A DNA stretch of 64,000 nucleotides from Pseudoduganella guangdongensis (GTDB lineage: Bacteria; Pseudomonadota; Gammaproteobacteria; Burkholderiales; Burkholderiaceae_D), in assembly GCF_009857475.1 (NCBI RefSeq), contig NZ_WWCJ01000011.1, forward strand, positions 124,001-188,000, given 5' to 3'. This document shows positions 1 through 9,234 of this stretch, in pieces (positions within the stretch are counted from its first letter, which is position 1; the number at the start of each line of letters is the position of its first letter). A program made the position numbers and the translations under genes. A model generated the notes under the pieces. The model did no database searches, was not told the DNA's origin, and saw only the letters and a list, made by a program, of their open reading frames with translations.

Positions 1-557
1 ACGGCATGGTCTTTGCCGAGGAGTCGACAGTGGGCGCCTTCGCCCTGCGGGCGCGGCGCGAGGGCTTGCGCGATTTCGGCGCGGCCATGAGTCCGCACAA
101 TGCCTTTGCGATCCTGCAAGGGATCGAAACCCTGGGCGTGCGCATGGACCGGCATGTGGCCAATACGCGGCGGGTGGCGGAGTTCCTGGCGGCCCAGCCG
201 GCAGTGGAATCGGTCGTCTATCCGGAGCTGGATTCGCATCCGGACCGCGCGCTGGCGGCGCGTTTGCTGCCCAAGGGCGCGGGCGCGGTGCTGTCCTTCA
301 CGCTCAAGGGCGACCGGGCGGCGGGCAAGCGCTTTGTCGACAGCCTGAAAGTGTTCTCGCACCTGGCCAATGTGGGCGATGCGCGTTCGCTGGTGATCCA
401 CCCTGCTTCCACCACCCATTTCCGGGTGCCGTCCGAACAGCTGGCTGCCGCCGGCATCGCAGAGGGCACCATGCGCCTGTCGGTCGGGCTGGAAGACGCC
501 GACGACCTGCTGGAAGACCTGGCGCGCGGGCTCAAAGCTTCGCAGAAAGGCGCTTGA
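1..557 (+). CDS. metY: O-acetylhomoserine sulfhydrylase, C-terminal part (5' end outside window)
   Basis: The reading frame is open from the first base, so the N-terminal part, including the PLP lysine region, lies upstream of the window. The visible ~184 residues carry the C-terminal signature of Cys/Met metabolism PLP enzymes: SPHNAF, LQGIETL, then SHLANVGDARSLVIHPAS and RLSVGLED. The SHLANVGD...HPASTTH form fits MetY (O-acetylhomoserine + sulfide or methanethiol to homocysteine or methionine) better than MetZ or MetC; this choice is from memory of the families. It ends 2 nt before the next gene's ATG, so the two are probably co-transcribed. Confidence 0.8.
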   Translation, partial: GMVFAEESTVGAFALRARREGLRDFGAAMSPHNAFAILQGIETLGVRMDRHVANTRRVAEFLAAQPAVESVVYPELDSHPDRALAARLLPKGAGAVLSFTLKGDRAAGKRFVDSLKVFSHLANVGDARSLVIHPASTTHFRVPSEQLAAAGIAEGTMRLSVGLEDADDLLEDLARGLKASQKGA

Positions 558-559
558 GC

Positions 560-1348
560 ATGATACTTGGCGATTCCTATTGCTATACCGGGGGTAAGGC
601 GTTCGACCCGGCGCTGCCGACCGTGGTGTTCATCCACGGCGCGCAGAATGACCATTCGGTGTGGGCGCTGCAGTCGCGCTACCTGGCGCACCATGGCTTT
701 GGCGTGCTGGCGCTGGACCTGCCGGGGCATGGCCGCAGCTCCGGCCCGGCCAAACGCAGCGTGGAGGAAATGGCGGCCTGGCTGCTCTCGGTGCTGGACG
801 CGGCGGGCGCGCGCCAGGCGGCCCTGGTCGGGCACAGCATGGGCTCCCTGATTGCGCTGGAGGCGGCGCACCAGGCCCCCGAGCGCATCACGCGGCTGGC
901 GCTGCTCGGCTGCACCTACCCAATGAAAGTGTCGGATGCCTTGCTGGACGCGGCCCTGAACGCGGAGAGCGACGCGATTGATATGGTGAACATCTGGTCG
1001 CACAGTTCGATGGCGCAAAAACCATCCTGCCCGGGGCCCGGTTTTTCGGTCATGGGCATGTCGAAGCGGCTGATGGAGCGCATTTCGGCGCAGGGTGAGC
1101 CGGGGCTGTTCCATACCGATTTCACGGCCTGCAATGCCTATGCCAATGGGGATGCGGCGGCGGCCAGCGTGCGCTGCCCGGTGCAGTTCATCTTCGGCGG
1201 CAAGGATATGATGACGCCGCCGCGCAGCAGCAAGGCTTTACTGGCGGCGCTGCCGGGTGCCCGCACCGTCACGGTGGATGCCGGCCACCAGATGATGGCC
1301 GAGCAGCCGGACGCGGTACTGGACGCGCTGGCGGCCTTCCTGCGTTAA
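560..1348 (+). CDS. alpha/beta hydrolase
   Basis: 262-residue cytoplasmic alpha/beta-hydrolase fold protein. Visible: oxyanion-loop HGAQNDHSVW near residue 26, nucleophile elbow GHSMG (Ser93), an acid candidate in GGKD (Asp216) and the catalytic His in DAGHQ (His243). A TTG at 554 is also in frame, but the AGAAAGG Shine-Dalgarno at about 544-550 is spaced correctly only for the ATG at 560. The 3' end overlaps the convergent YihY gene by 4 nt. Substrate unknown; the position behind metY suggests, but does not prove, a link to thioester or ester metabolism. Confidence 0.85.
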   Translation: MILGDSYCYTGGKAFDPALPTVVFIHGAQNDHSVWALQSRYLAHHGFGVLALDLPGHGRSSGPAKRSVEEMAAWLLSVLDAAGARQAALVGHSMGSLIALEAAHQAPERITRLALLGCTYPMKVSDALLDAALNAESDAIDMVNIWSHSSMAQKPSCPGPGFSVMGMSKRLMERISAQGEPGLFHTDFTACNAYANGDAAAASVRCPVQFIFGGKDMMTPPRSSKALLAALPGARTVTVDAGHQMMAEQPDAVLDALAAFLR

Positions 1349-2697
1349 GCCGCCGCGAAGTGTTCGGCCAGGCTCACGCCCAGCCCGGATTCCACTGCCG
1401 TTTCGACCTGGCGCGCCAGCATGGCGGCATCGCGGCTGGCTGCGCGGTCCAGCTCATCGTCCGAATCGGCCACCACAGCGGCGTTCAGCGCCATGCCGCC
1501 GAACACGAACAGGCGATAGACGTCGGCCACCGTCACCTTGTTGACATTGGCGAGCAATACCCAGTTGTCGGCGCCCTCGCTGACCCGTTTGCCGAACTGC
1601 ACGCGCGGCGGTGGCGCGATCTTGACCTTCGCCACCCAGCCCGGCGCCACCATGCGTTCCAGCAGCGCATCCATCTCGTCAAAGCCAATCCGGGTGCGCC
1701 CCCGCATCTCGGCGGAACTGACGGCGGCAGTATCGCCCCGCTCGCGCGCCTCGTGCAGCACGCGCAGCACCGCCATGGCGTCGACAAACTCGCCGCCCGG
1801 CACCGCTTCGTACCACCAGCGCTCGTATTTGACGACCGGCAGCGCCGCCGTCAGCAAGGCGCCCAGCAGCGTAATCAGCCAGGAAACGTAGATCCAGAGC
1901 AGGAACAGCGGCAAGGCCGCCAGCGCGCCGTAGATCTTGGAATACGTCGGCACCTGGGTGATGAACACCGCAAAACCGCGCTTGGCCAGCTCGAACGCCA
2001 CCGCCGCCAGCGCACCGCCGCACAGCGCATCGCGCCAGTCCACCGTGCGGTTGGGCACCGTCATATACAGCAAGGTGAAGGCCACGGTCGTCAGCAAGAT
2101 CGACAGCAAGGTGTAGAAGATCGGCCCGGTCACCGCCCCGATCAGGTCGCTGGTGGCGTCGAAAATATGGCTGGACAGCGAAAGCGAGACGCCCACCAGC
2201 AAAGGCCCGAGCGTCACCAGCGCCCAATAGACCAGCACCCGCCGCACGAAGCGGCGCTCGTTCTTGACCCGCCAGATGCGGTTGAAGGCGCGCTCGATCA
2301 TGCTCAGCATGGCCACGGACGTCAGCACCAGCATCACCGCCCCCACCGCCGATAGTCGTGTTGCCTTGGAGGCAAACATGGTCAGGTAGCTGAGAATGGT
2401 GTTGGAGATCGCCTTCGGCATCACGCTCTTGATGAAATACGCCTCCAGCGCCGAGCGGAAGGTATTGAACATCGGGAAGGTCGTGAAAATAGCCAGCGCG
2501 ATCGTCAGCACCGGCACCAGGGCGAACACGGTGGTGAAGGTCAGGCCGCCCGCCACCTGGGGCAGGCTTTCCTGGCGCAGGCGGCGCCGGGCAAACTGCA
2601 GCAGGTCGCGCAATTCGCTCGAGGACAAGGCGCGCAGCTCGGCCACGCCGCGCGTGCAGGCGCGCGCCACATTGTTGTATAGGGAATTTAGAACCAT
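1345..2697 (-). CDS. YihY/BrkB family inner-membrane protein
   Basis: 450 residues. The N-terminal ~300 residues hold about six hydrophobic segments of the YihY/BrkB (formerly 'ribonuclease BN') family, including the conserved VAGGLTFTTVFALVP stretch near residue 45 and a W-I-Y-V-S-W-L-I-T-L-LGA helix. A soluble C-terminal domain of about 150 residues follows, as in the longer betaproteobacterial members. Function in this family is not established. The start has no clear Shine-Dalgarno but is the first ATG before the conserved N-terminus. It is divergent from wrbA with 55 bp between the starts. Confidence 0.85.
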   Translation of the reverse strand: MVLNSLYNNVARACTRGVAELRALSSSELRDLLQFARRRLRQESLPQVAGGLTFTTVFALVPVLTIALAIFTTFPMFNTFRSALEAYFIKSVMPKAISNTILSYLTMFASKATRLSAVGAVMLVLTSVAMLSMIERAFNRIWRVKNERRFVRRVLVYWALVTLGPLLVGVSLSLSSHIFDATSDLIGAVTGPIFYTLLSILLTTVAFTLLYMTVPNRTVDWRDALCGGALAAVAFELAKRGFAVFITQVPTYSKIYGALAALPLFLLWIYVSWLITLLGALLTAALPVVKYERWWYEAVPGGEFVDAMAVLRVLHEARERGDTAAVSSAEMRGRTRIGFDEMDALLERMVAPGWVAKVKIAPPPRVQFGKRVSEGADNWVLLANVNKVTVADVYRLFVFGGMALNAAVVADSDDELDRAASRDAAMLARQVETAVESGLGVSLAEHFAAA

Positions 2698-2713
2698 CTG
2701 CTGTTGTTGTTGA

Positions 2714-3358
<645 letters not shown>

Positions 3359-3360
3359 TC

Positions 3361-3762
3361 ATGAACAGCATCAAACACAAACTTTTCCATTGGGGCGCCA
3401 TCGGCAGCCTGGTTTTGCTCATCGGCTGGTGCGTGGCGTGGGAAATGTGGATCGCGCCCTTGAAACCGGGCGGTTCGTGGATGGTGCTGAAAGCAGTGCC
3501 GCTGCTGTTCCCGCTGCTGGGCGTGATCAAGCGCGACATCTATACACTGCAGTGGACCTCGATGATGATCCTGCTGTACTTCACCGAAGGCGTGGTGCGC
3601 GGCTGGAGCGACAAGAGCATGCCATGGCTGGGCTGGGGCGAGGCGGCCATTGTGGTGGTCTACTTCCTGTGCGCCATCCTGTATGTGCGGCCTTATAAGC
3701 AGGCCGCCAAACAGGCCGCGCGCGAACTGCTGGAGAAGGTCAACACCAGCAAGACCCGGTAA
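3361..3762 (+). CDS. DUF2069 membrane protein
   Basis: 133 residues with four hydrophobic segments (about 14-32, 42-58, 62-80, 92-112) and a short basic cytoplasmic tail. The W-x-x-M-x-x-L-L-Y-F-x-E-G pattern in the third segment fits the DUF2069 family. It is separated from wrbA by 2 nt and from the following FAD oxidase by 2 nt, so one transcript is likely. Function unknown; the constant link to wrbA hints at a membrane or quinone role. Confidence 0.85.
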   Translation: MNSIKHKLFHWGAIGSLVLLIGWCVAWEMWIAPLKPGGSWMVLKAVPLLFPLLGVIKRDIYTLQWTSMMILLYFTEGVVRGWSDKSMPWLGWGEAAIVVVYFLCAILYVRPYKQAAKQAARELLEKVNTSKTR

Positions 3763-3764
3763 TC

Positions 3765-5177
3765 ATGGATAAGCCGGCCTTCCTCGCCGCCTGCCGCGCC
3801 TTGCTGGGCGAGCCCCATGTCATCGCCGACGAGGCGGGCATGGCGCCCTACCTGCGCGACTGGCGCGGGCGCTTTACCGGGCGCGCGCTGGCCGTGCTGC
3901 GGCCAGCCGATACCGAACAGGTTGCCGCCATCGTGCGGCTATGCGTGCAGGCGCGCGTCCCGATCGTTCCCCAGGGCGGCAATACCGGCCTGGTGCTGGG
4001 CAGCGTGCCCGATGCCGGCGGCGGCTCCGTGCTGCTGTCGCTTTCGCGCATGCGGACAATACGCCAGGTGGATGCGGTCAACCGCACCATGACGGTCGAT
4101 GCGGGCGTGATCCTGCAGCAGGCGCAGGAAGCAGCGGCCGCGCAGGGCTGCCTGTTCCCGCTGTCCCTTGCGGCGGAAGGCAGTTGCACCATCGGCGGCA
4201 ATCTTTCCACCAATGCGGGTGGCACCGCGGTTCTGCGCTACGGCAATACGCGCGAGCTTTGCCTGGGGCTGGAGGTCGTGACGGCGCAGGGCGAGGTCTG
4301 GTCGGGACTGCGCGGACTGCGCAAGGACAATACCGGGTACGACCTGCGCGACCTGTTTATCGGGGCGGAAGGCACGCTGGGCATCATTACCGGCGCGGTG
4401 CTGAAACTGTATCCGCAGCCAAAGGCCACCGTTACGGCGCTGGCGGCCATGGAGTCGCCGGCGCAGGCCTCGCGGCTGCTCTCCATCATGCAGGACCATT
4501 GCGCGGCCAGCCTGACGGGCTTTGAGCTGATGTCGGCGTTTTGCCTGCAGCTGGTGGCGAAGCACTTCCCGGCTTTGCAGCAGCCATTACCCACCCATTA
4601 CCGGCAGTACGCCTTGCTGGAGCTCTCCAGCAGCGAATCGGAGGCGCATGCGGCAGGCCTGCTGGAGCGCGCGCTGGGCGCTGCGCTGGCGGACGGCGCG
4701 GCGCAGGATGCGGTGGTTGCCAGTTCGGCGGCCCAGTCGCGCGGGCTGTGGGACTTGCGCGAGCACATCCCGCTGGCGCAGGCGGCGGACGGCAAGAATA
4801 TCAAGCATGATATTTCGCTGCCGGTTTCTTCGATTGCTGAATTTATTGCCGCCACCGAACCGCAGTTGCAGGCGGCCTTCCCCGGCTGCCAGCTGGTGTG
4901 CTTCGGCCACCTGGGCGACGGCAACCTGCATTTCAATGTCGCCCCGCCGCCCGGCGTGGCGCACGAAGACTTCCTGCGTAGCCAGGGAGCGGTCAACCGT
5001 GTGGTGCACGATTCGGTCGCCGTTTTTGGCGGCTCCATATCGGCCGAACATGGCATCGGCGCATTGAAGCGCGACGAACTGGCGCGGTATAAATCGCCGG
5101 TGGAACTGACCCTGATGCGCGCGATAAAAGCCGCACTTGATCCGCTGGGCTTGATGAATCCCGGGAAAATCCTATGA
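3765..5177 (+). CDS. FAD-binding oxidoreductase, GlcD / 2-hydroxyacid dehydrogenase type
   Basis: 470 residues in two domains: a PCMH FAD-binding domain (~35-215) with PQGGNTGLVLGS, GGNLSTNAGG and GAEGTLGIITG, and a FAD-linked oxidase C-terminal domain (~220-468) with the metal/substrate motif FGHLGDGNLHFN and AEHGIGALK. This architecture belongs to D-lactate, glycolate and D-2-hydroxyglutarate dehydrogenases. The exact hydroxyacid cannot be read from sequence alone. No GlcE/GlcF partners are adjacent, which favours a stand-alone D-2-hydroxyglutarate or D-lactate type. Its stop overlaps the next ATG by 4 nt. Confidence 0.88.
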   Translation: MDKPAFLAACRALLGEPHVIADEAGMAPYLRDWRGRFTGRALAVLRPADTEQVAAIVRLCVQARVPIVPQGGNTGLVLGSVPDAGGGSVLLSLSRMRTIRQVDAVNRTMTVDAGVILQQAQEAAAAQGCLFPLSLAAEGSCTIGGNLSTNAGGTAVLRYGNTRELCLGLEVVTAQGEVWSGLRGLRKDNTGYDLRDLFIGAEGTLGIITGAVLKLYPQPKATVTALAAMESPAQASRLLSIMQDHCAASLTGFELMSAFCLQLVAKHFPALQQPLPTHYRQYALLELSSSESEAHAAGLLERALGAALADGAAQDAVVASSAAQSRGLWDLREHIPLAQAADGKNIKHDISLPVSSIAEFIAATEPQLQAAFPGCQLVCFGHLGDGNLHFNVAPPPGVAHEDFLRSQGAVNRVVHDSVAVFGGSISAEHGIGALKRDELARYKSPVELTLMRAIKAALDPLGLMNPGKIL

Positions 5178-5599
5178 AACTCCTGCCCTTGCTGCTGTTG
5201 GCGATGGCCCTTCCTGCAGGGGCTGAAGCCCTGCACAAGTGCTCCGTTGACGGCAAGATCAGCTACTCGCAGCAGCCATGCGAGAAAGGCGTTGCCACCA
5301 CCATTGCGGTGCCGCCGGCGCCGCCGCCCGATCCCGCCGCTGCGGCGGACTTGAAGCGCCAGGCGCGCGAAGCCAACAAGCTGGCCGGGGAACGCCGCAA
5401 GCGCGAAGCGCGCGAGGAGCGCGAGTCGCTGGCAGAGGCGCGTGCCGTCGCCGCCCACAATAAGAAGTGCAAAAAGCTGCAGTTGCAGCAGAAGTGGGCG
5501 GAGGAGGACGCGCGCGGCGGCACCGTGCAGCATATGGAGCGTTCGAAACTGAAGGCTAAGCGCGCGTCCGAGATCGTTCAGCTGGAATGCGGCGGCTGA
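5174..5599 (+). CDS. DUF4124-like secreted protein
   Basis: 141 residues with a clear signal peptide (MKLLPLLLLAMALPAGAEA). A short LHKCSVDGKISYSQQPC segment typical of DUF4124 follows, then a Pro-rich linker and a strongly charged Arg/Glu/Lys helical region probably forming a coiled coil. Cys pairs (C23/C36, later CKK and LECGG) may form disulfides in the periplasm. The start overlaps the upstream stop (ATGA) and the 3' end overlaps the FtsX permease by 13 nt. Function unknown. Confidence 0.8.
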   Translation: MKLLPLLLLAMALPAGAEALHKCSVDGKISYSQQPCEKGVATTIAVPPAPPPDPAAAADLKRQAREANKLAGERRKREAREERESLAEARAVAAHNKKCKKLQLQQKWAEEDARGGTVQHMERSKLKAKRASEIVQLECGG

Positions 5600-8145
5600 C
5601 GCGCTGGCTGGCGGTCGGAGAATGGCGCGCGCACCCGGTGCGGGCGCTGACCGCTATTGCGGCGATTGCGATCGGCGTGGCACTGGGGTTCGCCATCCAC
5701 CTGGTAAATGCGGCGGCGCTGAACGAATTTTCCAGCGCTATCCGCAGCTTGTCCGGCCAGGCCGACATCCAGGTCGCCGGCACCGAGTCGACCTTTGACG
5801 AGGCGATTTATCCGGTTTTGGCGCGCCTGCCGGAGGTCGCGGTGGCGTCGCCAGTGCTGGAATTCGAGGCGCCGTTGCCGGGCGGACGGGAGAGCCTGCG
5901 CATCATCGGGCTGGACGTGTTCCGCGCGGGCTTTATCACGCCCGACTTGATCGGCGCTCCCGGCGAGGACCAGCCTTACGACACGCTGGCGGATGATGCC
6001 ATTTTCCTTTCGCCGGCGGCGATGCAGTGGCTGAAGCTGCAGCCTGGTGCGCCTTTGCGCCTGGCCGCGGGCGGCGCCGCGCCGCCATTGCGGGTGGCCG
6101 GTTCGCTGCAGCGGGCGCGCGTGGGGCAACGCTTGGCGGTGATGGATGTCGCTGCGGCGCAGTGGCAGTTCCAACGGCTTGGCCGCTTGTCGCGCGTCGA
6201 CCTGAAGCTGCGCGACGGCGTCGATCGCGGCGCGTTCGAGCGTGCGCTGGAGGCGCAGCTTGGGCGCGATTTCCCGGGGCGCTTCCGGGTCAGGCAACCG
6301 AACGACGCCGACCAGGAGAGCCGCAACACGAACCTGAGCCGCGCCTATCGCGTCAACCTGAGCGTACTGGCGCTGGTGGCGCTGTTCACCGGCGCCTTCC
6401 TGGTCTTCTCTTCGCAGGCCTTGTCCGTGCTGCGGCGGCGCAGCGAGTTCGCCTTGCTGCGGGTGCTGGGACTGGAGCGCAAGCAGTTGCTGCGGCAGGT
6501 GCTGCTGGAAGGGGCGCTGCTGGGCAGCGTGGGGGCGGCGTTGGGCATTGCTGGCGGCTATGCGCTGGCGGCGGCTGTACTGCGCTTGTTCGGCGGCGAC
6601 CTTGGCGCGGGCTATTTCGCAGGGGTGCAGCCGGCAGTGCAATGGGCGCCGGCGGCGGCGCTGCTGTATTTTGCGCTGGGTCTCGGCGTGGCGCTGCTGG
6701 GCGGCCTGGCGCCCGCCATGGACGCGGCACGCGCCCGCCCGGCGGTGGCGCTCAAGGCTGGCACGGACGAGACGGCGCTGCGGCCATTGGCGCGCCCCTG
6801 GCCGGGCCTGGTGTGCCTGGCGCTGGCCGGCGCAATGGCGTTCGCGCCGCCGCTGTTCGAGCTGCCCTTGTTCGGCTATTTGTCGATTGCCTTGCTGCTG
6901 GTCGGCGCGATCGCGCTGATGCCGCGCTTGTCGGGCATGGCGTTTCGCACCCTCGCGGGAGGCAAGCGCGCCACTGCAGCCGGCACCGCGGCGACGCGCG
7001 GGCCGGTCGTTGCGCTGGCACTCACGCGGCTGGCCAATGCCTCCGGCCAGGCCGGGATCGCGCTGGGCGGGGTGCTGGCGAGCTTCAGCCTGATGGTGGC
7101 GATGGCCATCATGGTGGCCAGTTTCCGCACCTCGGTCGACGAGTGGGTGCTGCGGATCCTGCCGGCGGACGTGTACGCGCGCAGCACAACGTCCGGCAGC
7201 TTGGGCGGCGGGCTGTCCCCGTCCGAGCAGGATGCCCTGCGCAAGATGCCCGGCGTGGCAAGGCTCGAATTCATGCGCGTGCGCTCCGTCTCGCTCGCGC
7301 CCGACCGCCCCAATATTGCCATTCTGGCGCGCGACATCGCCCCCGACGATCCCGGCAGCGCCATGATCCTCGTGAACGAGGCCGCGGCAGCGCACGGCGC
7401 AGGTCGGGCGGCGTGGGTCTCGGAGGCGATGGCGGATCTGTACGCGCTGCGGCCCGGCGACACGCTGCGGCTGCCTCTGGGTGGCCAACTGCGCGCGTTC
7501 CGGGTGGCGGGCATCTGGCGCGATTACGCGCGGGCGGCGGGCGCGGTGATCATCCGCCGTGCGGACTATATCGCCATAACCGGCGACCGCGAAGCCGCCG
7601 ACGTGGCGATCTGGCTCGCCAAGGGCGCCAGCACCGCGCAGGTGCAGGAAGGCATACGCGCCCTCCCCTTCGGCGCCACGCTGGAAACCAGCGTCCCATC
7701 CGAGATCCGCAACCTCACCCTGAGAATCTTCGACCGCAGCTTCGCCGTCACCTACCTGCTGGAAGGCATTGCCATCCTGATCGGCCTGTTCGGGGTGGCC
7801 GCCACCTTCTCCGCGCAAACCCTTGCGCGCAGCCGCGAGTTCGGCATGCTGCGCCACGTCGGCGTCACGCGGCGCCAGATCCTCGGCATACTGGCGCTGG
7901 AAGGCAGCGCCCTCACCGCCCTCGGCATCCTGGCCGGCTTCGCGCTGGGCTGGCTTATCAGTCTGGTGCTGGTACACGTGATCAACCCGCAATCCTTCCA
8001 CTGGACCATGCAAATGCATTATCCCTGGCCCTTGCTCGCCACCGTCGCCGCCGCACTCCTGCTGTCCGCCACGGTGACCGCGCTGCTCGCGGGACGCCAG
8101 GCCCTGTCGTCCGGCCCAGTGCGCGCCGTGCGGGAGGACTGGTGA
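5587..8145 (+). CDS. large FtsX-like ABC transporter permease
   Basis: 852 residues with the two-halved layout of macrolide/AttG-type permeases: N-terminal helix (~20-40), a periplasmic domain, three helices (~260-400), further central helices (~415-450), a second periplasmic domain, and a final FtsX domain of three helices (~715-840) with RSREFGMLRHVG. The expected cognate ATPase is not adjacent; the only LolD-type ATPase in the window is at 35.7 kb in another operon. The stop codon shares one base with the next ATG, linking it to the AttH-like protein. Probably moves lipids, lipoproteins or hydrophobic compounds across the envelope. Confidence 0.88.
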   Translation: MRRLTRWLAVGEWRAHPVRALTAIAAIAIGVALGFAIHLVNAAALNEFSSAIRSLSGQADIQVAGTESTFDEAIYPVLARLPEVAVASPVLEFEAPLPGGRESLRIIGLDVFRAGFITPDLIGAPGEDQPYDTLADDAIFLSPAAMQWLKLQPGAPLRLAAGGAAPPLRVAGSLQRARVGQRLAVMDVAAAQWQFQRLGRLSRVDLKLRDGVDRGAFERALEAQLGRDFPGRFRVRQPNDADQESRNTNLSRAYRVNLSVLALVALFTGAFLVFSSQALSVLRRRSEFALLRVLGLERKQLLRQVLLEGALLGSVGAALGIAGGYALAAAVLRLFGGDLGAGYFAGVQPAVQWAPAAALLYFALGLGVALLGGLAPAMDAARARPAVALKAGTDETALRPLARPWPGLVCLALAGAMAFAPPLFELPLFGYLSIALLLVGAIALMPRLSGMAFRTLAGGKRATAAGTAATRGPVVALALTRLANASGQAGIALGGVLASFSLMVAMAIMVASFRTSVDEWVLRILPADVYARSTTSGSLGGGLSPSEQDALRKMPGVARLEFMRVRSVSLAPDRPNIAILARDIAPDDPGSAMILVNEAAAAHGAGRAAWVSEAMADLYALRPGDTLRLPLGGQLRAFRVAGIWRDYARAAGAVIIRRADYIAITGDREAADVAIWLAKGASTAQVQEGIRALPFGATLETSVPSEIRNLTLRIFDRSFAVTYLLEGIAILIGLFGVAATFSAQTLARSREFGMLRHVGVTRRQILGILALEGSALTALGILAGFALGWLISLVLVHVINPQSFHWTMQMHYPWPLLATVAAALLLSATVTALLAGRQALSSGPVRAVREDW

Positions 8146-9215
8146 TGCGCGCGCTGGTTTGCCTGCTCCTGCTGCTGGCCTGGCCGCTACGCATCGCCCA
8201 GGCGGCTGAATTCACGCCCGTCAGGCCCGGCGTCCAGCTGCAATTCCCGCGCGACTACGGCTCCCACCCCGGCTTCAAGACCGAATGGTGGTACGCCACC
8301 GGCTGGCTCGCCACGCCGGACGGCAAGCAGCTCGGCTACCAGGTCACCTTCTTCCGCAGCGGCACCGGCCATGGCCGCGACAACCCGAGCAAGTTCGCGC
8401 CGAAAGACATCATCGTGGCCCATGCCGCCCTGTCCGACCCGGCCCATGGCAAACTGCTGCACGACCAGCGCACGGTGCGTGCCGGCTTCGGCCTGGCCGG
8501 CGCATCCAGCGCAGACACCGACGTCCAGCTGGATAGCTGGCGCATGCGCCGCGCCGCCGACGGCACTTATCATATCGACATCGACGCCGCCGAATTCACC
8601 CTCAAGCTGCAACTCGCGCCGACCCAGCCCGTCCTGCTGCAAGGCGACGCAGGCTTCTCGCGCAAGGGCCCGCAAGCCGCGCAAGCGAGTTATTACTATA
8701 GCAAGCCCCACCTGCGCACCAGCGGTACCCTGGCCCGCCGTGGCGCCGCCGCGCAAGCCGTGCAAGGCAGCACCTGGCTCGATCACGAATGGTCCAGCGA
8801 AGTGCTGGATCCGGCCGCAGCGGGCTGGGATTGGGTGGGCGTAAACCTGACCGACGGCGGCGCCCTCATGGCATTCCAGATCAGGGACCGCCGAGGTGGT
8901 AGACTATGGGCCCACGCGACATGGCGCGATGCATCCGGTAAGATCACGCACCATTCGCAGGACCAGGTCAGTTTTACCCCGCAAGTGCGCTGGAAATCGC
9001 CGCGCACGCATGCCGAGTATCCCGTCGCCACCCTGATCGCCACCGGCCCCGAAACGTGGCTGGCCAGCCCCTTGCAGCACGACCAGGAGCTGGATTCGCG
9101 CCGCTCGACCGGCGCGGTGTACTGGGAAGGCGCGATCACGGTAAGCCGCGGCGGCAAGCCCGCAGGGCGCGGCTACCTGGAGATGACGGGTTATGCCAGT
9201 CCGATAAAACTTTGA
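8145..9215 (+). CDS. lipocalin-like secreted protein, AttH/CrtC (carotenoid 1,2-hydratase-like) family
   Basis: 356 residues with signal peptide (residues 1-20, ending AQA). It carries the family hallmark FKTEWWYATGWL, then YQVTFFRSGTG, and WLDHEWSS in the second half, matching 'predicted secreted hydrolase' AttH proteins with two lipocalin-like barrels. The same frame is open far upstream, but that stretch is antisense-like sequence inside the permease gene; the ATG at 8145, in a TGATG overlap with the permease stop, starts the signal peptide. Partnering with an FtsX permease is a known genomic association; the biochemical role is not defined. Confidence 0.87.
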   Translation: MRALVCLLLLLAWPLRIAQAAEFTPVRPGVQLQFPRDYGSHPGFKTEWWYATGWLATPDGKQLGYQVTFFRSGTGHGRDNPSKFAPKDIIVAHAALSDPAHGKLLHDQRTVRAGFGLAGASSADTDVQLDSWRMRRAADGTYHIDIDAAEFTLKLQLAPTQPVLLQGDAGFSRKGPQAAQASYYYSKPHLRTSGTLARRGAAAQAVQGSTWLDHEWSSEVLDPAAAGWDWVGVNLTDGGALMAFQIRDRRGGRLWAHATWRDASGKITHHSQDQVSFTPQVRWKSPRTHAEYPVATLIATGPETWLASPLQHDQELDSRRSTGAVYWEGAITVSRGGKPAGRGYLEMTGYASPIKL

Positions 9216-9234
9216 ACAAGAACGTAGAACACGC

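Noticed and set aside
5578..8019. ~800-codon antisense frame within the FtsX permease
   Set aside because: Arg/Gln/His-rich shadow of a well-supported membrane protein gene.
6027..8144. N-terminal extension of the AttH-like protein by ~700 codons
   Set aside because: It overlaps the permease in another frame and has no similarity to anything; the ATG at 8145 begins a clear signal peptide.
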